A stretch of DNA of 60,671 nucleotides. It comes from Bacillota bacterium (GTDB lineage Bacteria > Bacillota > Bacilli > Paenibacillales > Paenibacillaceae). Location: positions 1 through 60,671 of the forward strand of contig JAEZZE010000316.1 in NCBI GenBank assembly GCA_023418755.1, in the 5' to 3' direction. Shown here piece by piece: positions 51,966 through 60,671 of this stretch. A program made the translations under genes and the position numbers. The notes under the pieces were generated by a model, which was not told the DNA's origin, ran no database searches, and worked only from the letters and a program-made list of their open reading frames with translations. Each line of letters begins with the position of its first letter. Positions within the stretch are counted from its first letter, which is position 1.

Positions 51966-52553
51966 CTAGGGAGTTAAAGCCCTAGCGAATAGCTTAACGC
52001 TTTCCTCGATGAAAGGTTCTAGCGCCATATCCGGATAGTTCTTCCCCGCTTCCAAATCGTTCACGAACGCCCCGTACTGCGACATCATGAACGTGAACGC
52101 TTGCATCCTCGAATCCGTTAACCGCAGCTTGCCCTTCTCGCTCATGGCTTCGAAGTAATTCGTAAGTAACTCGAGCAATTGCAGCGGATGCTGCTGTAAC
52201 CGTTCTTTAAAATCCGGCATCTGAGCTTCGTCCTTGATGCTGATCTGGACCAATTTGCGATTGCGGTTCATAATCTCGTGGTACGTATGGCTGATGGTAA
52301 GAAGATCCTCCTCCAGCTCCCCCACCAGCTTCTCCGCGAAAATCTTCCTCATCTCATCGGCATAATGATACCGGTCGAAGGCAGCTTCGAGGAGCTTCTG
52401 TTTGCTGCCGAAATGCCGGAACAAGGTCTTCTCGCTTAGGCCGGCAGCCTCGGCGATCTCTTGGGTAGTGACGCCTTTATAGCCTCTCTCCGAGATAAGA
52501 TCGATTGCAGCCAGCAAAAGTCTGTCGCTCGTTCCCAGCTTGTTGATGTCTAT
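51966..52553 (-). CDS. TetR-family regulator with apparent AUA start
   Basis: The protein has a clear helix-turn-helix (LLLAAIDLISERGYKG, IAEAAGLSEKTLFRHFGSK) and a helical ligand domain. The first usual start codon is TTG at 52517, which cuts helix 1 and has no ribosome site. Reading further up, GAGGTG is 7 nt before ATA at 52553, giving the leader DINKLGTSDR. Total about 195 residues. It likely represses itself and the truncated oxidoreductase gene through the TGTCAGT sites. Confidence 0.8.
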   Translation of the reverse strand: MDINKLGTSDRLLLAAIDLISERGYKGVTTQEIAEAAGLSEKTLFRHFGSKQKLLEAAFDRYHYADEMRKIFAEKLVGELEEDLLTISHTYHEIMNRNRKLVQISIKDEAQMPDFKERLQQHPLQLLELLTNYFEAMSEKGKLRLTDSRMQAFTFMMSQYGAFVNDLEAGKNYPDMALEPFIEESVKLFARALTP

Positions 52554-52581
52554 GTCTACACACCTCGTTTCCGCTTGTGAC

Positions 52582-52633
52582 TGTCAGTGGTGACTGGCAT
52601 CATCATATTAACCCCTTATAATTAGACTGTCAA
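52582..52633 (-). promoter_or_regulatory. TetR gene promoter with operator
   Basis: Minus strand TTGACA (52633-52628), 17 nt, TAATAT (52610-52605). An imperfect palindrome TGTCAGTGGTGACTGGCA (52582-52599) covers the expected transcription start and matches the operator at 51930. Confidence 0.75.
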
Positions 52634-52731
52634 CAACCGCTTACGACTAATTTCCCAACCGTTTGTCCAAGCTAGGACGGAAGTGATCCGCGTAGGGAAA
52701 AGGTTCACGCAAATATTGAGGGGGTACTTGA

Positions 52732-53895
52732 ATGGCTTTCCATAGCGAAACGATACAAATGGACATCTACCAATGCGGCGACGAGGCTGCAAGGCAATTA
52801 CCCGTATCGTTCGACGAATGGGAAAACCGGGCAAAGGAATTGCTCGCCGCAGCGCCATTCGGCTACGTTTACGGCGCGGCAGGGGCAGGGGATACGCATC
52901 GCGGCAATGTAGATGCTTTCCAAAAATATCGAATACGACCGAGAGTGTGCTGCGATATTACAAAACGCGATCTTTCGATATCGATTTTCGGAACCGCACT
53001 CCCCGTTCCTTTCCTACTAGCACCGATCGGAGTCAATACCATTCTCCATCCCGATGGCGAGCTTGCCCCCGCTAAAGCCGCCGCGAAATGGGGAGTTCCT
53101 TATATTCTTAGCAACGTGTCCAGCGTATCTATGGAACAAGTGGCCAAAGCGGCGGGAGATGGCGTTAGATGGTTCCAGCTTTATCCGCCGAAAGACCACG
53201 AACTTACGAAAAGTTTCCTCAAACGCGCGGAAGATTCCGGATTCAAGGCCATCGTCGTCACAGTGGATTCGACGCTTCTTGGATGGCGCGAGACCGACTT
53301 GCGCAACGCATACTTACCGTTCCTATCGGGACATGGGATGGGAAATTATTTCTCCGATCCGGTCTTTTGTTCAAATCTCGAGGAAGCGCCTGATAAAAAC
53401 GTCAAAGCAGCGGCTTTGAAAGCCTTAGAGGAAGGGAATAATACCTGCTTTACTTGGAAGGAGCTTGACTTTATCCGCGAACATACCCGGTTGCCCCTGC
53501 TTATTAAAGGAATTACCCATCCGGACGATGCCATTTTGGCTTTGGAACATGGCGTTGACGGGATCATCGTTTCGAACCATGGAGGCAGACAGCTTGACGG
53601 AGCCGTGGCTACACTGGACGTCTTGCCTTCCATTAACGAATCGGTACAGGGGAAGATTCCCATCCTCATGGATAGCGGCATTCGCAGAGGAGCGGATGTC
53701 CTAAAGGCTATCGCTCTTGGCGCTACTGCGGTCCTCATCGGCCGCCCGTATGCTTACGCCCTGGCTGTTGCCGGGGAAACCGGGGTAGAAGCGGTGATTA
53801 AGCACCTTGTTGCCGAAACCGAACTACAATTAGCTATATCCGGACGAAGCTCCATTCAGGAGGTGGACCCCTCCCTTATCATGAAAGTAAAATGA
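52732..53895 (+). CDS. FMN-dependent alpha-hydroxyacid oxidase (lactate 2-monooxygenase-like)
   Basis: 387 residues with the family TIM barrel: FGYVYGAAGAGDT, PFLLAPIGV, WFQLYPP, LLIKGITHPDDA (Lys), the active-site SNHGGRQLDGA (His and Arg), and DSGIRRGADVLKAIALGA. The group oxidises L-lactate or similar acids with FMN, giving peroxide or acetate plus CO2. GAGGGGG lies 8 nt before the ATG. A DUF421 gene follows 37 nt later. Confidence 0.92.
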   Translation: MAFHSETIQMDIYQCGDEAARQLPVSFDEWENRAKELLAAAPFGYVYGAAGAGDTHRGNVDAFQKYRIRPRVCCDITKRDLSISIFGTALPVPFLLAPIGVNTILHPDGELAPAKAAAKWGVPYILSNVSSVSMEQVAKAAGDGVRWFQLYPPKDHELTKSFLKRAEDSGFKAIVVTVDSTLLGWRETDLRNAYLPFLSGHGMGNYFSDPVFCSNLEEAPDKNVKAAALKALEEGNNTCFTWKELDFIREHTRLPLLIKGITHPDDAILALEHGVDGIIVSNHGGRQLDGAVATLDVLPSINESVQGKIPILMDSGIRRGADVLKAIALGATAVLIGRPYAYALAVAGETGVEAVIKHLVAETELQLAISGRSSIQEVDPSLIMKVK

Positions 53896-53932
53896 CCACC
53901 GCCAGCGGGAAATGGGGAAATGGGAGGTTCGT

Positions 53933-54520
53933 ATGAATTTTCATTTTATCTGGGAAGCTTTGACCGTATTATTCGTCGGATTCTGTTTGCTGCGAATCGT
54001 AGGCAAAAAGACGGCCGGGGAAATGACGGGCCTTGAAATCATTACCCTGCTGGCTATGGCATCCATGATTGGCCATGCGATTTCCGGAGATGGGTTATGG
54101 AAGACCCTTATTACCTTGTGCATTTTCGTGTCGCTATTGATTACGGTTCAATTTTTGGCGGTTAAATGGGATTGGGTTGAGAAATTTTTCATGGGCAAGG
54201 CGACTCTTGTTATTCAAGACGGAAAAATACTCCCGGAAAGCCTGAAGAGGCTGCGTCTGTCCGTCGATCAATTGGAAGCCAAATTAAGGGAGAAGGGGAT
54301 CTCATCCTTCAACGATGTCAAATCCGCTACCATTGAAATAAGCGGACAAATCGGGTATGAACTGATGCGGCATGCCAAACCCGTTACGGTCGGGGGTCTG
54401 GAGATAGCGTTAGCTCAACTGCAGGCGAAGCTGCCGCAACAGCCTAAACAAAACGACAATCTTTTCAACGAAGTCATCCATCAGGAACACCTGCATCCTA
54501 TCCCCCGGGAACTCGACTAA
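53933..54520 (+). CDS. DUF421 membrane protein (YetF-like)
   Basis: 195 residues: three N-terminal TM helices (FIWEALTVLFVGFCLLRIV is the first) and a cytoplasmic DUF421 domain (MGKATLVIQDGKILPESL, IEISGQIGYELM). Function of the family is uncertain; some members affect spore or envelope stability. GGGAGG is 5 nt before ATG 53933, and the gene is likely cotranscribed with the oxidase. Confidence 0.85.
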   Translation: MNFHFIWEALTVLFVGFCLLRIVGKKTAGEMTGLEIITLLAMASMIGHAISGDGLWKTLITLCIFVSLLITVQFLAVKWDWVEKFFMGKATLVIQDGKILPESLKRLRLSVDQLEAKLREKGISSFNDVKSATIEISGQIGYELMRHAKPVTVGGLEIALAQLQAKLPQQPKQNDNLFNEVIHQEHLHPIPRELD

Positions 54521-54594
54521 TGACGGTAAGTTCCCGTTCCCTTATAGACCGCAGCTCGGTTAAGGCATTATTGAGCCTCTTCATTTTCATGTTC

Positions 54595-56508
54595 TTAACC
54601 GTTCTCTTCTACCGAAGGCAGATTAACCGGCCGCTGGCCCCGGGCCTCGTTCCGACCCATAATCACTCTTAAACCTGCCGTGATGTTCGGCTCCTGGGCA
54701 CCGTAGACCGCGATCGCATTTTTTACGCCGCGAAGATGCAGCAGCTCGTACGGATTGCCGAGAGAGAGGAGAACATACCGTTTCGAGCGCGTGTTTAGGT
54801 CATCCACGATCGCTTGATAACCCGACCAATCGTAGCTGCTCTGAACAGCGCGGGAATGATACGACGACACGATCGCAAAGTCCGCTTTGGAGGTCGCTTG
54901 CGCAATCTCTTCACGGCTTGCTTTACCTTGGACAACCGTCTTCACGCTGACCTGCTGCGGTAATCCGAGCGCCTTCATTTGACTCGCACATCCGTTGCGC
55001 CTGTTCGGAAGTCGATGCAACAACGGCAATTGTACGATCGGTCGTTGCGGGGTAAGGAAGCTGGCCACCGTCGGCTTTTAATAAGGTAACGGCCTTCTCC
55101 GCGATCTCCCGCTCCACCGCAAGATGGGGGTCCGAACCGATAATAGGCTTGACCTTCTCAAGCTTCGCCTGCAGCGATCGGGACGGCTCGAACAATCCAT
55201 AGGCTTGCTTCAGCTGTAAAATGCGCTTTACGGACTTATTGATCTGCTGTTGGCTAAGCTTTCCTCTTTCACGGCCTGCACGATTGCATCGAATGCTCCG
55301 GGTATATCTCGCGGCATCAGTAGGATATCCACGCCCGCGGATACGGCGCGTACAACGGCTTCCTCCTCGCCGAAATGCTCCGCAATGGCCTTCATCGTGA
55401 ATGCATCGGATACGACGACGCCCTGAAAGCCCATCTCTTCTCTTAATAATCCCGTGACGACTTTCTTCGATAGCGTGGCCGGGAGAACGATCTTTGAACC
55501 GTCTTTCTTGGAGGCGACCGTTTCATCCTCCAGAGCCGGAAAGGAGATATGACCGATCATGATCATGTCTATCCCCTGCTTAATCGCATCGCGAAACGGC
55601 CGCAGTTCTACTTGTTCCAGGCGTTGGCGGTCGTGGGCGACAACGGGCAAACCGAGATGGGAATCCACATCCGTATCCCCGTGTCCGGGGAAATGCTTGA
55701 CCGTAGCGATGATGCCCTCTTGCTGCATTCCTTTCATGAACGCCGTCCCCAGTTCCGAGACAAGCCCGGGATCCGAGCCGAAGGAACGAATGCCGATAAC
55801 CGGGTTGTCGCGATTGACGTTCACGTCCAGCACCGGCGCGAAATTCAAATTCACGCCAAGCGCTTTAAGCTCGGCTCCGGTGACCTTGCCGGCTTCAAAC
55901 GACAATGCCGAGTCCCCGGCAGCGCCGAGCGCCATAGCCCCGGGAAGATTGGTCCCCCCGGGTATTCTTCCGACGCTGCCGCCTTCCTGATCGATACTCA
56001 GAAATAAGGGAATATCGCCGGCGAGCAATTGCAGCTGATGATTAAAAGTGGTCAGTTGCTCTATGTCCTCAATATTTTTATCGAATAAAATAAGTCCCCC
56101 AAGCTTGTGGTCCCGGATCGTCGACGTAATGCCGGCGTTCACAGTTGTCGTAGGTTTGTTCTGCCACATGCGGATATCGGGCATCAGCATTTGGCCCGCT
56201 TTCTCCTCCATGGTCATCAGCGACAACAAGGCATCCCAGTTCTCTTCCTCGATCGCCTGCGATCTCTTAACCACCTCTTGCTGATAGGCGTAATTCAATC
56301 GCACATAGCCCCCCAGCTGCTGATAGAAAAGGAAGCAGGTATACAGGGTCTCAATGGACAAATTTGGTGGAAAATCCGCTTTGCACGCTTCGGCCAGCTC
56401 GGGTAGCGAAAGCTGGTTCTGTCCTGGCGGCAAACGTAAAAAGAGATGGCTCCGAGTGCCTGTCCACGGTTCATAATAGACGGCTTCCTCTTGGCTCCTT
56501 CCATACAT
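54595..56508 (-). pseudogene. nagZ: NagZ-like GH3 beta-N-acetylhexosaminidase, frameshifted, fused to SMI1/KNR4 sequence
   Basis: GH3 residues begin near MTMEEKAGQMLMPDIRMW and include FLSIDQEGGSVGRIPGG, KHFPGHGDTDVDSHLGLP (catalytic Asp-His) and VVSDAFTMKAI (nucleophile Asp). Near 55263 a base is missing and the frame moves to LSQQQINKSVKRIL; near 54989 an extra base moves it to QMKALGLPQQ. The C-terminal domain then runs to the normal end. There is no signal peptide or lipobox; instead about 90 residues from the SMI1/KNR4 gene upstream precede it in the same frame. Functional NagZ removes GlcNAc from muropeptides; this copy is probably dead. Confidence 0.75.
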
Positions 56509-56562
56509 CTGAAGGTATATTTCATCCAGGACCGAGGCAAATGTGCCTTCATCTTCCGGCTC

Positions 56563-56922
56563 TCATGCCTGCAGGGAGATCGCCCTTATGTGCTCTGCAT
56601 GCCGAGGCAGCCAGAGCAGCCCAGCCGTCTGGGGATGTACAGCAAGAAAATCGCCGTCCACCGTAGTGCCTATGGCAATACACTCGCCGATCTGTTCCTC
56701 TGTAATAGGGCTGTCTTCGTCATGCTCCCATAACCCATACTCGGCAAACGGTTTTAGCACCTCTGGGTCAGGCAATTGGACATTCATCCACCCCCTGTAA
56801 GTCCCTTCGCCGAATCGCCGCAAAAACCGAAGGTAGCCCGGCGGATAAATAGCGGCGTCTTCCATCGCAAGCCTTTGGTTCTGACCGTCAGATAGCGACT
56901 TGGGCCGAGATACGATGTACAT
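56563..56922 (-). CDS. SMI1/KNR4 (SUKH) family protein, cut by an in-frame stop
   Basis: From 56922 the 119-residue product shows the SUKH pattern PPGYLRFLRRFGEGTYRGWM and LWEHDEDSPITEEQI, with GDFLAVHPQTAGLLWLPRHAE. The TGA at 56563 interrupts it: the same frame goes on with EDEGTFASVLDEIYLQMYG and LNYAYQQEVV, the rest of the domain, before entering GH3 sequence. SUKH proteins are often immunity proteins of contact-toxin systems, but no toxin gene is near. GGGGGAG is 5 nt from the start. Confidence 0.75.
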   Translation of the reverse strand: MYIVSRPKSLSDGQNQRLAMEDAAIYPPGYLRFLRRFGEGTYRGWMNVQLPDPEVLKPFAEYGLWEHDEDSPITEEQIGECIAIGTTVDGDFLAVHPQTAGLLWLPRHAEHIRAISLQA

Positions 56923-57147
56923 GGTTACTCCCCCTGTTTCAGTCATAAGCTCCGAATCGCTCACAATATTTGTATCTTGTTTCCATTATAGAGATCGTTT
57001 GCCCTGAATCCACCTACTTTTTACCTGAATATCTGAAATATGCATGACTCGTTTTCTCATGATAAAGAGCGTGTCCTCCGTCCTTCTAGGACTTCGGGGC
57101 CCCTCTTTCGAACTATTCAACAGTCCCAACAAGTGGTCGGTAGGATC

Positions 57148-58641
57148 TTACGACTGGCACGCATTTTGCCGATAATCGGCAGGCGTATGTCCGGTTACTT
57201 CTTTAAACGTACGGCTGAAATGCTTCCAGCTCCCGTACCCCGTCTTCTCTGCGACCTCGTACACCTTGACGCCGGGTTCGGCGAGCAGTTCTTTGGCGCT
57301 TTCAATTCGTTTGGAGGTTAAATATTCGAGGAAGGTGCAGCCCGTCTTCTCGCGGAACATGCGGCTCAAGTAGCTGACGCTAACGCAAACTTCGCGACTA
57401 ATGTCGGACAACGAGATTTGTTCATGCAGATGGTTCTGAATGTATTGCTTGGCCCGGAAGACGATCTGGCCTTCCCTTCGCTCGGGGGAAATTTCGCTCA
57501 GTAACTCCTTCACCCGTTTTAGCAAATAGTCGTGCAGATCGTCCATGCTCCGGCACCACAGCAGCTTAAACAGGATGCCGGATAAGTCGTACGGGATCGA
57601 CTCGTTGAACTGATTGAATTTCCTCACCTTGTTGTTAAGCGTAAGCATGATCGTATTGATCGTCCAGATGAGCAGGGCAATATCCCGTTTCCGCGCGGCC
57701 GCGGACACGGCAAAGCCGACCTCCTCATAGATCGCCGGGAAATCGAGCATCTCCCATGCCGCCTCGATTCGGCTCAACTCAACCTGAAACCGGGATTCGT
57801 CAAAGCTGCGCGGCGTATACGTCCACATGCCGCCTTCGCCGTCTCCTCCCTGCAGCAGCCGGTTGGAAACCGCCATGCATGCGTGCAAATACAAGGAATG
57901 AACGGATGTACCCGAGCCGTCGATTTCGGAAATGCCGACGCTGATCCCCCGACCCACGCGCATCGAATAAGCACGCAGCCGCTCGCATACCTCAGCGATC
58001 GCGCTTTGCGTTTGCTCGGCCGATTCCCCGTATATGCCGATAACCATATTGCTGCTTGTGCGGGTCACGAAGCCTTTGAGCACATAGGCGTCCGGTAAGC
58101 CGACGACGGCTTCCTTCGCGGCTGCTGGCAGCTCCGGCAGCGGCGAATCTTCCGGCAGACCGGAGGCGGCGTCGGCATCGACGGCGATAATGGCGGTGTA
58201 CGCGCTGCGCCGGCGGCCAAATTCCTCCGCGTCGAGGAGCAACTGCGCTTCCTTCAGCTCGGCGCATTGACCGTGCAGCTTGCGCAGCACCGCCTCAAGC
58301 TCGCTTTTCTTGACCGGCTTGAGCAAATAGTCGCTGGCGCTCAGTTGAATGGCGCGCTGCGTGTAAGCGAAGTCGGAATAGCCGCTCAGAATGACAACCT
58401 TGAGCGCGGAGTATAGCGACTTCGCCATCTCCGTCAGTCGCAAGCCGTCGATCCGGACCATTCGGATGTCGGTGATCAGCACGTCGATGAAGTGCCGCGA
58501 CAGCGCCTCAAGCGCCTCCTCCGCCCCTTCGCAGACGCTTGCCACCGCGAAATCAGTCCCCGCCCCGGTCATGCCGCCGATCAAACAACGCAATCCCTCG
58601 CGGATTTCGACCTCGTCGTCGACAATCATAATTTGCATCAT
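57148..58641 (-). CDS. Response regulator, receiver plus AraC-type domain (YesN-like)
   Basis: A full-length YesN protein of 497 residues: receiver with MIVDDEVEIREGL, phospho-acceptor in VLITDIRMVRIDGL and LLKPVKKSE, a long linker/sensor middle (about 130-380), and two HTH motifs (LSDISREVCVSVSYLSRMFREKTG in parts, VYEVAEKTGYGSWKHFSRTF). Its ATG overlaps the kinase stop (ATGA), so the two are coupled. It probably activates the binding-protein operon at the right edge. Confidence 0.92.
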   Translation of the reverse strand: MMQIMIVDDEVEIREGLRCLIGGMTGAGTDFAVASVCEGAEEALEALSRHFIDVLITDIRMVRIDGLRLTEMAKSLYSALKVVILSGYSDFAYTQRAIQLSASDYLLKPVKKSELEAVLRKLHGQCAELKEAQLLLDAEEFGRRRSAYTAIIAVDADAASGLPEDSPLPELPAAAKEAVVGLPDAYVLKGFVTRTSSNMVIGIYGESAEQTQSAIAEVCERLRAYSMRVGRGISVGISEIDGSGTSVHSLYLHACMAVSNRLLQGGDGEGGMWTYTPRSFDESRFQVELSRIEAAWEMLDFPAIYEEVGFAVSAAARKRDIALLIWTINTIMLTLNNKVRKFNQFNESIPYDLSGILFKLLWCRSMDDLHDYLLKRVKELLSEISPERREGQIVFRAKQYIQNHLHEQISLSDISREVCVSVSYLSRMFREKTGCTFLEYLTSKRIESAKELLAEPGVKVYEVAEKTGYGSWKHFSRTFKEVTGHTPADYRQNACQS

Positions 58642-60488
58642 CCTGCGTCAGCCTCCCGTCTCAACGTTTCGCCGCGTGGCGCTGCCGGCATCCGGAACGT
58701 CACGATCGTTCCCGCCCCCTTGGCGCTGTTGATCGACAGATCGCCATCGCCGTTATAGATCAGCTTGATACGCTCGTAAATGTTGGACAAGCCGATCTGT
58801 CTCCCGCCGCCTCGCGGGTTGCGCATCTGCTCGATCACTTGCTCAAGCTCCCCGCTGTCCAGCCCCTCGCCTTCGTCAACTACCTTCCCGACGATGAAAC
58901 CGTCCTCCACTCGGATATCCACATAAATGCGGATGCAGCCGTCGTCCGGCGAGGCGCCGTATTTGATCGCGTTCTCCACGAGCGGCTGGATGACGAAGCT
59001 CGGCATCAGCATTTCGCAGACGGCGGGATCGATCCGGTATTCCGCTTGCAGCGCATCGCCGAAGCGGATGTTCTGAATAAGCAGAACGTTTCGCACCATC
59101 TCGATTTCCTGCCTCGCCGTCACCAGCTCCTCCGTCTGCATGCATTGGTAGCGCATAATGTCGCCGAGACTGACGATCGCCGTCTCCGCCTCTTCGATTC
59201 GACCGCGCACAAGGGTCATGCGTATGCTCTCCATCGCATTGTTGATGAAGTGTGGGTTGATCTGGCTGCGAAGCGCCCTAATCTCGGCTTCTTGCTTCAG
59301 CAGCTTGCTCTTCAGCACCTCCTCGATCAACACCCGGATGCGGCTGACCATGCCTTCATACGCGTTCCACAGCTTGCCTACTTCGTCGGTCCGCTCGGAT
59401 CTGCGAATCGTCCGCATATTGTGCTCGTCAAGCTTGTTCAATTGCTTGCTCAAATATCGGATCGGATTCGTGAAGCCGTAGGCGATCATGAGGGCGAGCA
59501 GCGCCGAGACGAGGACGGCGATGATGACCATGCCGATCGTCCAGGCGCTTACGCTGCTTATGCCCTTCGTCAAGTATTGCATCGGGATCATGCTAATGAC
59601 GGTCCACCCCGTATTGGCCGATTGGCTGAAGCTGGCCAGAAAGCTGTCCCCGCCGATGTCGATCACCTGCGAGCCCATGTCGCCGCGCTGCACGCCCAGA
59701 TCGATGCCGTTCGCCGAATTCCATTTACGACCGAGCAGTTCCTTGTCGTTGGCGTACACGATTTTGCCGTAGTCGTCCACGACATAGACACTGGATCCTG
59801 TCCCCATATCCATGCCGCGCAAAATCTTGCTCACCGATTCCAGGTCTCCGGTAATTTGCAGAATGCCGCTTACGCCGCTCTTCGACTTGTCCGGAATCGG
59901 CTGTATCATCGTAAAGCCGTAGGGCGCCTTGTCGGGCTTCAATTCCTGCTCGAACAGCAGTTCCCGCCTTGTCCCAAGTATGAACAGAGAGGTCCCTCCG
60001 CCCTGCTCGTACCAGTCCTCCTTGCGGTAGTCCCGTTCCATCCAGCTGCCGCCGCCGTTATTATTGCGAATGTAAGCATAACCGTCATTGCTGTAAAAAA
60101 TGATACCGAGCAAATTGTGGTCGTAGCCGCGGCTGACGAATTGGATAGCTTGGTTGAGCAGCAGAGAGTTGTCGATTGTCGGTTTGCGCCCGGCTTCCTG
60201 CCAAGAACGTTCGAAACTTTCGAATAATTCGGAGTAGGGCGATTTTAAGATTTCCTGAGAAATACTGATCATCTGGCTTATATACGTGTCCAGGTGGCGA
60301 TTGACCTGCACGAGCGTCTGCGGCACAAACTCCTGAATTTGTTCGCGGATTGAATTGCGGTACGACAGGTAAGAGCCGGCCCCGATCGAAACGATGACAG
60401 TCGTCATCAGAACGGAGAAGACGACGGTCAATTTCAGGGCCAGCGGCCATGATTTGAAGCGGATGAGGCTTCCCGGCACGTTTGTCAT
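58638..60488 (-). CDS. Sensor histidine kinase, YesM-like
   Basis: 616 residues. TM1 (LALKLTVVFSVLMTTVIVSIG), an extracellular dCache-type sensor (about 45-290), TM2 near 300-325 (WTIGMVIIAVLVSALLALMIA), HAMP, then QINPHFINNAMESIR with the phosphorylated His and the ATPase domain (NAIKYG, DEGEGLD). GGAAG is 7 nt before ATG 60488. It lies between a binding-protein gene and the YesN-type regulator, the usual order for sugar-sensing systems. Confidence 0.92.
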   Translation of the reverse strand: MTNVPGSLIRFKSWPLALKLTVVFSVLMTTVIVSIGAGSYLSYRNSIREQIQEFVPQTLVQVNRHLDTYISQMISISQEILKSPYSELFESFERSWQEAGRKPTIDNSLLLNQAIQFVSRGYDHNLLGIIFYSNDGYAYIRNNNGGGSWMERDYRKEDWYEQGGGTSLFILGTRRELLFEQELKPDKAPYGFTMIQPIPDKSKSGVSGILQITGDLESVSKILRGMDMGTGSSVYVVDDYGKIVYANDKELLGRKWNSANGIDLGVQRGDMGSQVIDIGGDSFLASFSQSANTGWTVISMIPMQYLTKGISSVSAWTIGMVIIAVLVSALLALMIAYGFTNPIRYLSKQLNKLDEHNMRTIRRSERTDEVGKLWNAYEGMVSRIRVLIEEVLKSKLLKQEAEIRALRSQINPHFINNAMESIRMTLVRGRIEEAETAIVSLGDIMRYQCMQTEELVTARQEIEMVRNVLLIQNIRFGDALQAEYRIDPAVCEMLMPSFVIQPLVENAIKYGASPDDGCIRIYVDIRVEDGFIVGKVVDEGEGLDSGELEQVIEQMRNPRGGGRQIGLSNIYERIKLIYNGDGDLSINSAKGAGTIVTFRMPAAPRGETLRREADAG

Positions 60489-60552
60489 AAAAACGCTTCC
60501 ATTCGGTTTTTTTCCATCTTACCCCATTCCGCGTCATCCGTAAAACCAGTTG

Positions 60553-60671
60553 TTACTGCACCAATCCGAGCGCCTTGAATTGCCCCGTGGCATCGTCGAT
60601 CAGCTTCTGGCCGCCGTTCTTGAGCCACGTCTCGGCAAACTGGTCGTAATCGGTGTCCTTGCCGAGGATGT
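60553..60671 (-). CDS. Extracellular solute-binding protein, C-terminal fragment
   Basis: Only the last 39 codons are present: ILGKDTDYDQFAETWLKNGG, QKLIDDATGQFKALGLVQ, then TAA. The W-x-K-N-G-G-Q-K motif and ending are typical of YtcQ/LipO-type sugar-binding lipoproteins. The gene continues beyond the right edge and precedes the kinase by 64 nt. Confidence 0.75.
   Translation of the reverse strand, partial: ILGKDTDYDQFAETWLKNGGQKLIDDATGQFKALGLVQ

Noticed and set aside
57060..57147. Terminator after the second YesN-type gene
   Set aside because: Only short stems (GTCCT/AGGAC, GGGGCCCC) and no T-run; not strong enough to list.
1..60671. CRISPR array, tRNA, rRNA or integrated phage
   Set aside because: No regularly spaced repeats, no tRNA-like cloverleaf with CCA-end context, no rRNA sequence and no phage structural genes were noticed on reading both strands. 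A covariance-model scan would be needed to exclude small RNAs.

Overview
The window looks like the chromosome of a Gram-positive, spore-forming Paenibacillaceae member (Paenibacillus or Cohnella type). The evidence is the moderately high GC, strong AGGAGG-type ribosome sites, carbohydrate ABC transporters of the LplB/YtcP type without a local ATPase, YesM/YesN-type two-component systems next to solute-binding lipoproteins, SigX5- and ECF41-type sigma factors, and a CotS-like kinase. No rRNA, tRNA, CRISPR array, prophage or intact transposase gene was seen. Most genes are on the minus strand.

Layout. 1-8400: start of a TSUP permease, then (read right to left) a sugar ABC operon (two permeases and a binding lipoprotein), a terminator, a sensor kinase, an AraC-type response regulator and a second binding lipoprotein. 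A 21-bp-period direct repeat sits at the operon promoter and is a good candidate for the regulator's binding site. 8284-11850: a sugar-acid catabolic cluster (SDR dehydrogenase, enolase-superfamily dehydratase, amidohydrolase lactonase with an internal deletion) with a GntR/FCD regulator and shared operator sequences. 12000-24350: housekeeping and stress genes: cystine symporter, aminoglycoside-phosphotransferase-like protein with an AUA start, SigX5-like sigma with an SRPBCC protein, two DHA2 drug exporters (one with a TetR and operators, one downstream of an ECF41 sigma), nitronate monooxygenase, a THUMP-type RNA methyltransferase, and gene remnants (two-component fusion, DUF998).

24400-40970: a glycan-utilisation locus: a GntR/LacI-type regulator divergent from two permeases, a binding lipoprotein, a divergent GH38-like protein, a canonical GH38 alpha-mannosidase, an SGNH esterase and a GH78 alpha-L-rhamnosidase. 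Next to it are an AraC/cupin regulator and a DUF1861 (GH130-like) protein. The set suggests import and exo-degradation of mannose- and rhamnose-containing, possibly acylated, oligosaccharides.

41000-57000: mixed accessory genes, including RibD-like reductase, AraC regulator, type-4-like uracil-DNA glycosylase, CotS-like kinase, a tandem pair of HI0933-type flavoproteins, PNPOx-like protein, stand-alone ATP-dependent DNA ligase, VOC protein, DUF3626 protein, a truncated FAD oxidoreductase under a TetR with clear operators, FMN-dependent alpha-hydroxyacid oxidase, DUF421 membrane protein, and a decaying SMI1/KNR4-NagZ fusion. A 60-bp structured repeat occurs twice here. 57100-60671: a second YesN/YesM pair and the end of another binding protein.

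The most unusual points are the GH38-like protein with no canonical nucleophile beside a normal GH38, the SMI1/KNR4-GH3 fusion remnant, the lactonase with a clean in-frame excision, two genes whose best start codon is AUA, the repeated hairpin, and the AraC-type 21-bp direct repeat. I did not find a system that is clearly new as a whole.
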